This document shows, in pieces, positions 32,899-42,427 of a stretch of DNA of 64,000 nucleotides. This stretch comes from HIMB11 sp965657135 (GTDB lineage: Bacteria > Pseudomonadota > Alphaproteobacteria > Rhodobacterales > Rhodobacteraceae): NCBI GenBank assembly GCA_965657135.1, contig CBFHNF010000003.1:97574-161573 (forward strand), in the 5' to 3' direction. Numbering within the stretch: the stretch's first letter is position 1; each line of letters opens with the position of its first letter. The position numbers and the translations under genes were made by a program. Under the pieces are notes generated by a model that made no database searches, was not told the DNA's origin, and worked only from the letters and a program-made list of their open reading frames with translations.

Positions 32899-34409
32899 TA
32901 CATCACAGCTCCTATTTGCCAGGGCACAAATTCATAATCACCTAACCCCTGCGCCTCTGATTTTGAGGCCTCTCCAGATGCGACGCGTAAGAGCAAGTCA
33001 TAAATTTCGCGCCCTTTTGATTGGATCGTCGCCTGACCAGTTATGATGTCACCACAATTTATATCCATGTCATCAATCATGCGTTCATACATTGCGGTAT
33101 TGGTTGATAATTTAATCGTTGGAGCCGGCTTTGAGCCAAAGGCCGAACCGCGTCCCGTGGTGAAACACACAAGATTACAGCCGCCCGCAATCTGTCCTGT
33201 GACAGAGGCGGGATCGTATCCTGGGCTATCCATAAATGTGAACCCCAGTGCCCTGACTGGTTCCGCATATTTATAAACTCCGGTCAAAGGTGTCGTTCCC
33301 CCCTTAGCCGCAGCCCCCAATGACTTTTCCAAAATAGTGGTTAAGCCACCTTTTTTGTTGCCTGGACTTGGATTATTGTCCATTGATCCGCGGTTTCGGG
33401 CGGTGTAATCCTCCCACCATTTGACCAAACCGATCAAACGATCCCCTGTCGCACGATCAATCGCGCGTTCGGTCAATAAGTGTTCTGCGCCATAGATTTC
33501 TGGCGTTTCTGCCAAAACCCCTGTGCCCCCTTGGGCAACCAGCAAATCACAGGCTTCGCCTAGTGCAGGGTTGGCGGTGATACCAGACCACGCATCCGAT
33601 CCCCCACATTGCAACGCCACCTTTAGCTCGGATGCAGGACAAGGCGTGCGCCGCACGTCATTCACGATTGGTAACATGTCACGCACTTTTTTCACGCCCA
33701 TTTCAATCGTCTTTTGCAAACCCGCAACGGATTGAATATTCATGGTTTGAAAGGTCGGGGATTGTTTTAATCCATAGGCCTCAAGCAACCAGTCAATTTG
33801 GTTCATTTCACAGCCCAAACCAACCATCACGACACCGCCGTGATTTGGATGTTTTGCGTATCCCCACATAACGCGTTGCAGCGCCTCGAATCCCTCACCG
33901 TCCCCTGCCATGCCGCAACCCGTGCCATGCACGAATGCCACAACACCATCAACATTGGGATACCTGGATAATTCTTCTGGTCCAAAGCTGTCCGCGATGC
34001 GCCGCGCGGCAGTCGCCGAACAATTTACGGATGTGACAATAGCAATATAGTTGCGGGTCCCAACAGAACCGTTTTCACGCCGATACCCCATAAAGGTATC
34101 TCTCGCCTCCACTGGAACGCGCGCGATCTCATTTAAATTTGTACCAAATTGATATTCAGCGTCCGTTGCCCGAAATTCAACATTATGCGTATGAACATGT
34201 GTCCCGCTGAAAATGTCAGACACTGCATATCCTATGGTTTGCCCGTATTTCACAATACGTGCACCTGCGGCAATGTCACATGCAGCGATTTTGTGCCCTG
34301 CTGGGATCGCATCTTTTAGCATGAGCGCGCCTATGTCCTCGCCCACCTCTAAGGAACGGTTCGCAACGACCACGTTATCTTCGCTGCGCAGCCTAACAAT
34401 TTTTTCCAT
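32898..34409 (-). CDS. UxaA-family (altronate/galactarate-type) dehydratase
   Basis: About 503 aa, the full two-part form: an N-terminal SAF domain (LEVGEDIGALMLKDAIPAGHKIA and THVHTHNVEF) followed by the large catalytic domain with GSVGTRNYIAI, HGTGCGM, VGLGCEMNQ, LQCGGSDAWSGI and NPSPGNKKGGLTTILEKSLGAAAKGG. The cysteines and histidines place it with altronate and galactarate dehydratases, which remove water from a sugar acid. I chose the ATG at 34409, which has GGGA upstream; an ATG at 34421 overlaps the previous stop. Confidence 0.88.
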   Translation of the reverse strand: MEKIVRLRSEDNVVVANRSLEVGEDIGALMLKDAIPAGHKIAACDIAAGARIVKYGQTIGYAVSDIFSGTHVHTHNVEFRATDAEYQFGTNLNEIARVPVEARDTFMGYRRENGSVGTRNYIAIVTSVNCSATAARRIADSFGPEELSRYPNVDGVVAFVHGTGCGMAGDGEGFEALQRVMWGYAKHPNHGGVVMVGLGCEMNQIDWLLEAYGLKQSPTFQTMNIQSVAGLQKTIEMGVKKVRDMLPIVNDVRRTPCPASELKVALQCGGSDAWSGITANPALGEACDLLVAQGGTGVLAETPEIYGAEHLLTERAIDRATGDRLIGLVKWWEDYTARNRGSMDNNPSPGNKKGGLTTILEKSLGAAAKGGTTPLTGVYKYAEPVRALGFTFMDSPGYDPASVTGQIAGGCNLVCFTTGRGSAFGSKPAPTIKLSTNTAMYERMIDDMDINCGDIITGQATIQSKGREIYDLLLRVASGEASKSEAQGLGDYEFVPWQIGAVM

Positions 34410-34420
34410 GACGATTCCCA

Positions 34421-35371
34421 TTATGCGCAATACGGACCATCGGCGGACCAGCGACCATGTTGGTTAATATGTTCAGACACTGCAATGCGGGCGCGTGTGC
34501 TGTACCACATCTCCTGCCACACGCGCCAATCACGCAATTCTTTGGTGGGGTTAGAACGCGAGCGAGCAACAAATTCAGGGAAGTGTTCGCGCCCAGTGTT
34601 TTGCCCCGTTACGTTGTAACGCAGATCAAATGACCACCTATATTCATCGGACAAGTTGCGCAAACTGGCATGCGGCGTCAAAGGGTGAAAAATTACACCA
34701 CCCCCTGCTTTAACAGGTGCTGGAACGGCATCTTGCTTTGGTAAAAATTTCTCAGTGATCCCAAGTTGGGTCATCGAACAATGCGGGATCATTTCAGCGG
34801 TTCTGCCCGGTTTCACCTGCAAACAGCCATTTTCGACCGTCGCATCCGTGATTGCCAACCAAACTGTCACCATGTCCGTTTCATCAGCAGATTCCAGCGT
34901 GACCGCCCGGTCTTGATGCCAATCTGTTGAAACGATATGCGCACGAGTTTCCCCGTCCTGCACGTTACGTTCAGGGGGTTTTATGCGCACGTGTTGGATG
35001 GGGTTTGACGTGATTTCCGATCCAATCAAACATTCAACCGTGTCCAAAATCCGATCACTGATCACCATGTCAAACACGGCTGGCCCAAAATGCATGGGCG
35101 TTTCGTTTGTGATCCCATCCGCAGGCAACGAGATATCAAAGGCTTGATACCAATCTATTCCTGCGCGATTAACCGCATCCAATTTATCCCAAAAACCAGC
35201 ACCCTTCGCACAGGAAGGCACTAGCCCCATTGCGTGCCAATTTGAGTATAGCGTGTCCAGCAATGTTGTGTATTCACGCACGACCGATGCCTGAATATCC
35301 TGTGAGATTAAATCTTCAACGACAAGATATCCCTCACGATTGAACTGTTCGATTTGTGCCGTACTCAGCAT
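34421..35371 (-). CDS. Phytanoyl-CoA-dioxygenase (PhyH) family protein
   Basis: 316 aa. Iron-binding WHQD (HxD, about residues 165-168), the distal His in HPLTPHASLRN and an Arg for 2-oxoglutarate in YRWSFDLRYN. The family uses Fe(II) and 2-oxoglutarate to hydroxylate small molecules, which can also lead to demethylation. Placed between the TRAP transporter and the UxaA dehydratase, it may act on the imported substrate (inference), for example oxidatively removing a side group so the sugar acid can be degraded. Confidence 0.85.
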   Translation of the reverse strand: MLSTAQIEQFNREGYLVVEDLISQDIQASVVREYTTLLDTLYSNWHAMGLVPSCAKGAGFWDKLDAVNRAGIDWYQAFDISLPADGITNETPMHFGPAVFDMVISDRILDTVECLIGSEITSNPIQHVRIKPPERNVQDGETRAHIVSTDWHQDRAVTLESADETDMVTVWLAITDATVENGCLQVKPGRTAEMIPHCSMTQLGITEKFLPKQDAVPAPVKAGGGVIFHPLTPHASLRNLSDEYRWSFDLRYNVTGQNTGREHFPEFVARSRSNPTKELRDWRVWQEMWYSTRARIAVSEHINQHGRWSADGPYCA

Positions 35372-35386
35372 CCAAGAATCCTAACC

Positions 35387-37012
35387 TTACAGAAGTACCG
35401 TGACAATATTTGGCCAAATCAACAGCACCGACAGTGCAATCAACTGAACACCGATAAAGGGCAAGAACCCTTTAAAGATATCCGTTAAGGAAATATGCGC
35501 GGGGGCCACAGATTTTAGATAAAACGCAGCAGGACCGAAGGGCGGAGACAAAAAGCTGACTTGCATATTCATGCAAAACAAAACGCCAAACCAAACAGCC
35601 AAATATTTAGGTTCTAGTTGACCGATAAACCCAATTTCTTCGATTGGTAAACGCTGCACAATCGGCAAAAATACTGGGATGATCAATAACACGATCCCAA
35701 CCCAATCCATGAATGCACCCATAAACAGTAATATGAGCATCATGATCAGCAATATTCCCATCGTTGGCACATCTAGACCGACAATCATATCTGCGACGTA
35801 TTGAGGACCACCCGCAATTGTGTATGCCCCAGCAAGTGCAGCGGCCCCTATCGTGACCCATATAATTGTGCCTGTGGACTTGAGCGTGCGCATCAAGCTC
35901 TCCCATACCAGATCAAAGCTCGCTTCGCCGCGCAAAATAGAAATCACCAGTACAGCCACAACACCCATTCCCGCGGCTTCTGTGATCCCTGATATGCCAC
36001 CATAAATCGAACCAAGTACCACGCCAATGACGACGATTGGGGCAACCAGTCCTTTGCCCATGTCCCATCCGATTTTTGCGCGATTGGTTCCAAATACAAA
36101 GAATATCAGCCCAAGCGGTATTGCCGTAAGCGCTGCAAACCATGGAATGTAATCTGCTGTCCCATAGGTAATTGCATCAACGCCTTCAATATAATCATTT
36201 TGCCCAGTTACGGTAAAGAAGAGGACACGCAAGAACAAAGCAAACGAAAACCCTGCTACGATAATTGACATGAATGCGCCAAATAATGCCCACTTTTCAC
36301 GCCCCTCTGGATCACCAGGCTCAGGCTCGGGCAGCGGTGCATCATCAGGATTGAGCTGGGTGCGAACAATTATGTAAACGATAAACATCGAGGCCAACAT
36401 AAAGCCTGGCACAAATGCACCCGTGAAAAGCGCTTTGATAGACGTTTCAGTGATTAAGCCATAGATGATCAAGACGATCGAAGGAGGGATCATTGTTCCA
36501 AGAGAACCGGACGCACAAATCGTCCCTATCGCGAGGTTCTGGTTGTACCCAAGCCGCAACATTTGCGGCAGCGCGATCAGCCCTAACAAGACCACTTCTC
36601 CGCCAATGATTCCGGACATCGCAGCCATGATCACGGCCATGACCGATGTCACGATCGCAATTCCCCCGCGTACCCGCGATAACCAAACGTTCAATGAGGA
36701 ATACATATCTTTTGCGATCCCAGAGCGTTCAAGCAAGGCCGCCATGAATATAAACAATGGGATGGATATCAACACATAATCCGTCAAGAGCCCGTATATC
36801 TTTTGGGCAAGTATGTTTAGCGGGCCCGTCCCAAATTTTCGGGTAAGCAACCCATCCCCAAACGATGTCGGATCCAGCAATAATGTGGGCTCGAACTTCA
36901 TGACCAAGACAACCACCGCCATCACAGCAGACGCTAAGCCAAGCGGCATACCGATCGCTAACAACAGCATCAATCCAATCAATAAGACGAGTGAAATTGT
37001 TCCAATGTCCAT
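35387..37012 (-). CDS. TRAP transporter large permease (DctM-type)
   Basis: 541 aa, longer than the usual 430, with the extra length in a hydrophilic loop of about residues 215-290 (PLPEPEPGDPEGREKW). The family signature is in LIALPQMLRLGYNQNLAIGTICASGSLGTMIPPSI, and LFMGAFMDWVGIVLLIIP near the C-terminus. It imports organic acids with a sodium gradient together with the small permease and the binding protein just upstream. Confidence 0.92.
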   Translation of the reverse strand: MDIGTISLVLLIGLMLLLAIGMPLGLASAVMAVVVLVMKFEPTLLLDPTSFGDGLLTRKFGTGPLNILAQKIYGLLTDYVLISIPLFIFMAALLERSGIAKDMYSSLNVWLSRVRGGIAIVTSVMAVIMAAMSGIIGGEVVLLGLIALPQMLRLGYNQNLAIGTICASGSLGTMIPPSIVLIIYGLITETSIKALFTGAFVPGFMLASMFIVYIIVRTQLNPDDAPLPEPEPGDPEGREKWALFGAFMSIIVAGFSFALFLRVLFFTVTGQNDYIEGVDAITYGTADYIPWFAALTAIPLGLIFFVFGTNRAKIGWDMGKGLVAPIVVIGVVLGSIYGGISGITEAAGMGVVAVLVISILRGEASFDLVWESLMRTLKSTGTIIWVTIGAAALAGAYTIAGGPQYVADMIVGLDVPTMGILLIMMLILLFMGAFMDWVGIVLLIIPVFLPIVQRLPIEEIGFIGQLEPKYLAVWFGVLFCMNMQVSFLSPPFGPAAFYLKSVAPAHISLTDIFKGFLPFIGVQLIALSVLLIWPNIVTVLL

Positions 37013-37816
37013 TTATCCCTCTCCCACAGATTTTTTTAGACGCTCAATTTCATCTTGATCGATGTCATCCGCGGCAGTGTGTATTTCAGGTTCTTTGTTC
37101 CAGTCATTGATCAAGTTTAAAACCGCTTGAATAGCGACCAAAGTAACGACGACTAAGACCAGCGGCTTCAATGTTGCTGGGATGGGCGGATCAAATGCAG
37201 TTCCAAATGTTTCCCATCGTAATAATTTTGCTTTTGCTTCTCCAAAGCCCCCATAAATCAAAAAGAAGGCAAAGCCGACAATCAATATTGTTGAAATCGT
37301 ATCACACACCTTTTGAACGGTGCGCGGAAACATGTCGTATAGTAGGTAAATCCGAATATGGCTGCGCTGCTGCATTGCATAAAACCCAGCAAGAATAAAC
37401 ACGAAACCAGCAAGCCATAATGACATCTCGTTCGCCCACAATGTGGGCCGTTCAAATACATATCGAAGGATCACTTCGTACATCATGACACAGACAACAA
37501 GCGCGATCAAAAGCATGGTAACACGGCCGACAAACATCGCAATTCGATCAAGGCTCGGATAATTTTCCATTTCCATCGGAGCCTGTTTCACACTGATAAC
37601 TCCGAAAACAGCCACAACTGGAAACGCCAAGATCACAAGATAATCTAACATCATGATTTGGCGATATCGCGCCGCTAACGCATCAGTGTATCCCCCAAAT
37701 GCCATTATATAAGTTGCACCGTGCCAGACGATCCAACTGCCGCAGCCAATGAACAAAAGCGGAAAAAACCACTGGGGTAAATTACGAAGCATCGTTCCCA
37801 TACCATCAACTTTCAT
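37013..37816 (-). CDS. TRAP transporter small permease (DctQ-type), enlarged
   Basis: 267 aa, longer than typical (about 170). The conserved DctQ part runs from about residue 85 on, with RYVFERPTLWANEMSLWLAGFVFILAGFYAMQQRSHIRI, and four helices. The N-terminal extra part has two further helices. It abuts the large permease with no gap. The start at 37816 has a weak ribosome site; an ATG at 37801 is an alternative. Confidence 0.88.
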   Translation of the reverse strand: MKVDGMGTMLRNLPQWFFPLLFIGCGSWIVWHGATYIMAFGGYTDALAARYRQIMMLDYLVILAFPVVAVFGVISVKQAPMEMENYPSLDRIAMFVGRVTMLLIALVVCVMMYEVILRYVFERPTLWANEMSLWLAGFVFILAGFYAMQQRSHIRIYLLYDMFPRTVQKVCDTISTILIVGFAFFLIYGGFGEAKAKLLRWETFGTAFDPPIPATLKPLVLVVVTLVAIQAVLNLINDWNKEPEIHTAADDIDQDEIERLKKSVGEG

Positions 37817-37838
37817 ATTGATTTAAGTATCCATAGGC

Positions 37839-37855
37839 AGGCACCAATGGTGCCT
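37839..37855. promoter_or_regulatory. Hairpin between TRAP binding-protein and permease genes
   Basis: AGGCACCAATGGTGCCT is a perfect palindrome of 8-bp arms around one base, between the stop of the binding protein and the start of the small permease. On the minus-strand mRNA it may protect the 3' end of the abundant binding-protein message and lower permease expression. Confidence 0.5.
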
Positions 37856-37874
37856 ACCCTTGGCTTGAACAAGA

Positions 37875-38891
37875 TTAGTTGGAAACCAATCCGAGCTCAG
37901 TCAAATATGCAATATGACTATCCACCAATGCTTTGGCTTCAGGTGTTGTTGCAAACTCTGGCCATGTTGCTTGCGCTGCATCGCGGAATGTCTGCAGGTC
38001 TTCTTCAGACCACTGCCACAGCGTTACACCTTCTGCACGCAACTTCGCTGCTGCGGCGGCGTTCGCTTTTTCAAACGTCAAAGCAGTACGTAGTGCCAAT
38101 GCCTCCATTGCGACAGACATAATCGTGCGGTGCGCTTCTGGCATAGAATCCCACACTGATTTATTACACGCCAAATGGTCCGATGGCATTGAGTGGAACC
38201 CGGGGAAGTTGGCGTGCTTCACCAAATCATACAACCCGAGGCCCACGTTATTAGCCAAACCAGAGGCATCAGCACCATCGATGATGCCAGTTTCAAGCGC
38301 AGTAAAGATTTCTGTGAAATCCATCACGATTGGCTTTGCACCTAGTTTTTCAAAGATTTTTGTTTCCATACCAGGCGGTGAACGGAATTTGAAATCTTTC
38401 AACGCGTCAGGCCCATCCAGCGGACGAGAAGAAGCAAGGCTCTCTTGGCCGTAAACCCACCACCCTACTAGTTGCATGTCGTATTTATTGTAAAGCGCCT
38501 GAGCATCTTCCAGACCGCCACCATAATAGAGCCAGCTTAGCTGTTGATATGGCGTTGCATAGCCGCCCATGATATCACCAACAAACTGGAAGGCTGGGTT
38601 TTTACCAGTCTGATAGCCACCACCAGTCATATCACAATCAAGAATACCAGTTGCAGCTGCGTCAAATGTTTCAACTGATTTCACAACCGATGACGAATAA
38701 AACATCTCGATGTTAATGTCTCCACCGGACATGCGCTGAACATCGTCAATATATTGCGCAGCCAACTTACCCGAGACGGTTTCCGGTGCGTAGTGTGTTT
38801 GAATACGTAGATTAGTTGTGGCCGCTGTAGCAGTTGTCGCCAGCAATGCCGCCGCGCCCAAGGCTGCAGCAACCGTTTTAACAAAACTCAT
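37875..38891 (-). CDS. TRAP transporter substrate-binding protein (DctP-type)
   Basis: 338 aa. Signal peptide KTVAAALGAAALLATTATAA, then LRIQTHYAPETVSGKLAAQ typical of DctP proteins, PGMETKIFEKLGAKPIVMDFTEIFTALETGIIDGAD holding the conserved Arg-region and the GxxDG tail. It would bind an organic (sugar) acid in the periplasm. It is the first gene of the operon and faces the GntR regulator. Confidence 0.92.
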   Translation of the reverse strand: MSFVKTVAAALGAAALLATTATAATTNLRIQTHYAPETVSGKLAAQYIDDVQRMSGGDINIEMFYSSSVVKSVETFDAAATGILDCDMTGGGYQTGKNPAFQFVGDIMGGYATPYQQLSWLYYGGGLEDAQALYNKYDMQLVGWWVYGQESLASSRPLDGPDALKDFKFRSPPGMETKIFEKLGAKPIVMDFTEIFTALETGIIDGADASGLANNVGLGLYDLVKHANFPGFHSMPSDHLACNKSVWDSMPEAHRTIMSVAMEALALRTALTFEKANAAAAAKLRAEGVTLWQWSEEDLQTFRDAAQATWPEFATTPEAKALVDSHIAYLTELGLVSN

Positions 38892-39026
38892 TTTGTTCTC
38901 CCTATTGTCTGTTTTGTTGTTTCACCCAGTTTCAACCCATGGGTGCTGACGATAGCCTAACCGCAATTAGGAATCTGGCAAGAAAAAAGTTGAACTTTCT
39001 ATTAATTTCGACGTATCTATAAAATG

Positions 39027-39038
39027 TCAAAATTTTGA
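39027..39038. promoter_or_regulatory. 12-bp palindrome before the GntR gene (TCAAAATTTTGA)
   Basis: TCAAAATTTTGA is a perfect palindrome 8 bp before the ATG of the GntR-type regulator, within the shared gap with the TRAP operon. Half of it, AATTTTGA, recurs at 39732-39739 before the plus-strand SDR gene, inside TAATTTTGAAATTA. The shared half-site makes it a candidate operator for the regulator at both promoters. Confidence 0.4.
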
Positions 39039-39045
39039 GCAAGAC

Positions 39046-39687
39046 ATGAAAGCCTATACAACAACCGAACTCTACGATGATTTGTATCAAAAATTGATCA
39101 ATGCCGTTATCCCCGCAGGCAGTAAAATCAAACCCGTCGAACTCCAATCTGATTATGGGTGCTCTACGAATACAATCCGCGATGCATTACTTAGATTATC
39201 GAAAATCGGCTTGGTTACTTTTCAAATGCAGCGCGGCTTTCGTGCCCGCGAAACTTCTCCCGAAATACGCGCTGACATTGCAAAATTTCGCGTTCTGCTT
39301 GAGCAAGAAGGCGCATCGCTGTCAATAAAACATGGTGGAATTGATTGGGAAATTCGACTGAATACAGCACACCACAAACTAAGTCATATCGAAGCATTAA
39401 TGTCTCGAGATGGATTAACAAATGAACACCTAATTGTATGGTCAGCGGCTGAATTCGAATTTCATGACGCCCTTATTTCTGGCTGTGGATCCAACGTCCT
39501 TATTGAAACTTACGGTCATATTTATGCGCAATTCCGACAACAATTCGTTGCCCAAGAACGTGATTTTGGATCAAACTATTTTGAGTCTATCATCAATGAG
39601 CACGCCACAATTTTAAACGCTGCGCTCGCGCGTGATGACAATGCCTGCAAGCAAGCGATCTTTGATCACATGAAAAGAAACTATTAA
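39046..39687 (+). CDS. GntR-family (FCD) transcriptional regulator
   Basis: 213 aa. The winged helix-turn-helix is in residues 1-70 (LYQKLINAVIPAGSKIKPVEL, then YGCSTNTIRDALLRLSKIGLV), followed by an FCD-type effector domain with the metal-binding Asp/His pattern in EFEFHDALISGCGS and NEHATILNAALARDD. It lies between the two divergent halves of the sugar-acid locus and probably controls both in response to a sugar acid intermediate. Confidence 0.88.
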   Translation: MKAYTTTELYDDLYQKLINAVIPAGSKIKPVELQSDYGCSTNTIRDALLRLSKIGLVTFQMQRGFRARETSPEIRADIAKFRVLLEQEGASLSIKHGGIDWEIRLNTAHHKLSHIEALMSRDGLTNEHLIVWSAAEFEFHDALISGCGSNVLIETYGHIYAQFRQQFVAQERDFGSNYFESIINEHATILNAALARDDNACKQAIFDHMKRNY

Positions 39688-39857
39688 AAAATGAAAGAAC
39701 AACCAATCCATCTGCGTTCAAAATTAAGCGTAATTTTGAAATTATGTAAAATTGCAAATCAGATTGATCCTTCAACAAACCAAAGATAGGGTCATACGTG
39801 ACGCATAAAACGCAGGCACTCCAAACCTGAACTTTGAAACAAAACTGGAATACGAAT

Positions 39858-40607
39858 ATGTCAAACCGCCTTCAAAACAAACGCGCCCTACTTACCGCCG
39901 CAGGACAAGGAATCGGCCGCGCAACTGCACTGGCTATGGTCCGTGAAGGTGCGCATGTGTTTGCCACTGATATCAATCCAGAGACATTGGCCGACTTACA
40001 GCAAGAGGCTGAGGGGTTAGGCACTATAGAAACGTTCACACTGGACGTGTTGGACAATGACGCAATCATTTCGGGTGTTCAACGGGCACAGCCTGATATC
40101 TTGTTCAATTGCGCAGGTTTTGTTCATCATGGAACCATCTTGGAATGTACCGATGAAGAATGGTCGTTTGCATGGGATTTAAATGTCGGTTCAATGCATC
40201 GAATGATCCGAGCGGCACTTCCCGGCATGTTGGAACGTGGCACGGGGTCTATCATAAACATGTCATCCGTTGCCTCCTCTCTTAAAGGGGCGCCAAGTCG
40301 TTATGTCTATGGCATAACCAAAGCTGGCGTCATCGGGTTGACGAAATCGGTTGCAACCGATGTCATTACCCAAGGCGTGCGCTGCAACTGCATTTGCCCT
40401 GGTACAGTCGAGAGCCCCTCGCTACATGATCGTTTACGTGCAACGGGCGATTACGAGGCCGCAATGAAAGCATTCATCGCACGTCAACCCATGGGTCGTA
40501 TTGGTGCCGCCGAAGAAGTGGCGGCACTTGCCGTCTATTTGGGATCAGACGACAGCGGATTTACCACAGGCCATGCGCATGTCATTGACGGCGGCTGGTC
40601 AAACTAA
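39858..40607 (+). CDS. SDR-family 2-keto-3-deoxy sugar acid dehydrogenase-like
   Basis: About 249 aa from the ATG at 39858. TAAGQGIGRATALA for cofactor, NCAGFVHHG, catalytic MSSVASS and YGITKAGVIGLTKSVA. The start (NKRALLTAAGQGIGR) resembles the BDH2/2-keto-3-deoxy-L-fuconate dehydrogenase branch. With the dehydratase and FAH-type hydrolase next to it, it fits a step that oxidises a 2-keto-3-deoxy acid to a 2,4-diketo acid (inference). Confidence 0.85.
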   Translation: MSNRLQNKRALLTAAGQGIGRATALAMVREGAHVFATDINPETLADLQQEAEGLGTIETFTLDVLDNDAIISGVQRAQPDILFNCAGFVHHGTILECTDEEWSFAWDLNVGSMHRMIRAALPGMLERGTGSIINMSSVASSLKGAPSRYVYGITKAGVIGLTKSVATDVITQGVRCNCICPGTVESPSLHDRLRATGDYEAAMKAFIARQPMGRIGAAEEVAALAVYLGSDDSGFTTGHAHVIDGGWSN

Positions 40608-40627
40608 TTTCATACGGAGAAAAGAGA

Positions 40628-42412
40628 ATGAGTGACAAGAAAACACTGCGCTCTCGTCTGTGGTTCAACAACCCTGATGATCGTGAAATGACGGCTCTTT
40701 ATCTTGAGCGGTACTTGAACTATGGCCTTACACGCGAAGAGTTGCAGGGCGACAAGCCCATCATCGCGATTGCACAAACAGGCAGTGATTTGAGCCCGTG
40801 TAACCGCCACCACATTGAATTGTCTAAGCGTGTCCGTGACGGCGTGATTGCGGCAGGTGGTACAGTGATTGAAATTCCTGTGCATCCCATTCAAGAAACA
40901 GGAAAACGGCCCACGGCCATGTTAGACAGAAATTTGGCCTATCTTTCGCTGGTTGAAACCCTGTTTGGGTATCCCATCGATGGGGTCGTATTGAACATTG
41001 GTTGTGACAAAACCACACCTGCGTTGTTGATGGCTGCCGCTTCGGTGAACATTCCTGCAATCGCGCTGTCGGTTGGGCCAATGTTAAACGGATGGTTCCG
41101 TGGTCAACGCACAGGATCAGGCACAATCGTATGGAAAGCGCGCGAATTGCATGCAAAAGGTGAAATAGATGACGATGGCTTTATGGACCTTGTCGCTTCA
41201 TCCGCTCCGTCTACTGGCTATTGCAATACCATGGGTACAGCGACCACAATGAATTCCATCGCCGAGGCGCTGGGCATGCAATTGCCAGGATCAGCTGCCA
41301 TTCCCGCGCCCTATCGTGAACGTGGTCAAATGGCCTATATGACAGGGAAACGGATCGTGGATATGGTGCATGAAGATTTGAAACCCTCTGACATTATGAC
41401 GAAAGAGGCGTTTGAGAACGCAATTGTTTTAAACTCTGCAATTGGTGGTTCAACAAATGCTCCTATCCACCTGAATGGATTGGCTAAATTGCTGGGAATC
41501 GAACTAACCAATGATGATTGGCAACGACTGGGACACAAAGTGCCGCTCTTGGTGAACCTTCAACCAGCGGGCGAATACTTGGGCGAGGATTATCACCGCG
41601 CTGGCGGCGTTCCTGCCGTAATGGGCCAGTTGATTAAGGCAGGCATGCTGCCCCACCCAAATCAGATCACTGCAAATGGCAAAAGCATGGGTGATAACTG
41701 CACAAACGCGGAAATCATTAACACCGATGTAATTAAACCCATTGAAACCCCAATCAAAGAGCATGCGGGCTTTATCAACCTATCTGGCAACCTATTTGAC
41801 AGTGCTATCATGAAAACCAGCGTGATCAGCCAAGAATTCAAAGATCGCTACCTTTCAAACCCACAGGATCCAAACGCGTTCGAAGGGCGCGCTTTCGTGT
41901 TTGATGGGCCTGAAGATTTTCACAGCCGCATTGATGACGAAAGCCTTGGGATTGATGAAAACTGTATTTTGATGATGCGAGGCACGGGACCGCTTGGCTA
42001 TCCTGGTGGAGCCGAAGTTGTGAATATGCGCCCGCCTTCGTATTTGTTGAAACGGGGCATCAATTCGCTTCCTTGCGTAGGCGACGGGCGTCAGTCGGGA
42101 ACATCGGGGTCCCCCTCCATCCTAAATGCGGCACCTGAGGCCGCTGCGGGAGGCGGTTTGGCGCTTGTACAATCAGGCGATACGGTGCGCATTGATTTGA
42201 ACACATGTACTGCAAACATCCTAATCAGCGATGAAGAATTAGAGAGCCGTCGCGCCGCCCTGCCCGAAAACGCCTATCGCGCCACGGCTCAGACCCCTTG
42301 GCAAGATATTTTCCAAGAGAAAGTGCGTCAGTTTGATGAGGGCATGATCCTTGATGGATCAGACAAACACCAAAACATCGCGTCCCGCCACGTGCCGCGC
42401 GACAACCATTAA
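40628..42412 (+). CDS. IlvD/EDD-family sugar acid dehydratase (D-xylonate dehydratase XylD-like)
   Basis: 594 aa, the length of Caulobacter XylD. It shares with that enzyme LYLERYLNYGLTREEL, IAQTGSDLSPCNRHH, PVHPIQE, GCDKTTPA, SAPSTGYCNTMGTA and GDGRQSGTSGSPSILNA-type segments. The Fe-S-binding cysteines in SPCN, GCDK and GYCNT are there. It removes water from an aldonic acid such as xylonate, arabinonate or fuconate. It lies 20 bp after the SDR gene, with AGAAAAGAG as ribosome site. Confidence 0.9.
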   Translation: MSDKKTLRSRLWFNNPDDREMTALYLERYLNYGLTREELQGDKPIIAIAQTGSDLSPCNRHHIELSKRVRDGVIAAGGTVIEIPVHPIQETGKRPTAMLDRNLAYLSLVETLFGYPIDGVVLNIGCDKTTPALLMAAASVNIPAIALSVGPMLNGWFRGQRTGSGTIVWKARELHAKGEIDDDGFMDLVASSAPSTGYCNTMGTATTMNSIAEALGMQLPGSAAIPAPYRERGQMAYMTGKRIVDMVHEDLKPSDIMTKEAFENAIVLNSAIGGSTNAPIHLNGLAKLLGIELTNDDWQRLGHKVPLLVNLQPAGEYLGEDYHRAGGVPAVMGQLIKAGMLPHPNQITANGKSMGDNCTNAEIINTDVIKPIETPIKEHAGFINLSGNLFDSAIMKTSVISQEFKDRYLSNPQDPNAFEGRAFVFDGPEDFHSRIDDESLGIDENCILMMRGTGPLGYPGGAEVVNMRPPSYLLKRGINSLPCVGDGRQSGTSGSPSILNAAPEAAAGGGLALVQSGDTVRIDLNTCTANILISDEELESRRAALPENAYRATAQTPWQDIFQEKVRQFDEGMILDGSDKHQNIASRHVPRDNH

Positions 42413-42427
42413 AGGATACATTAGACA

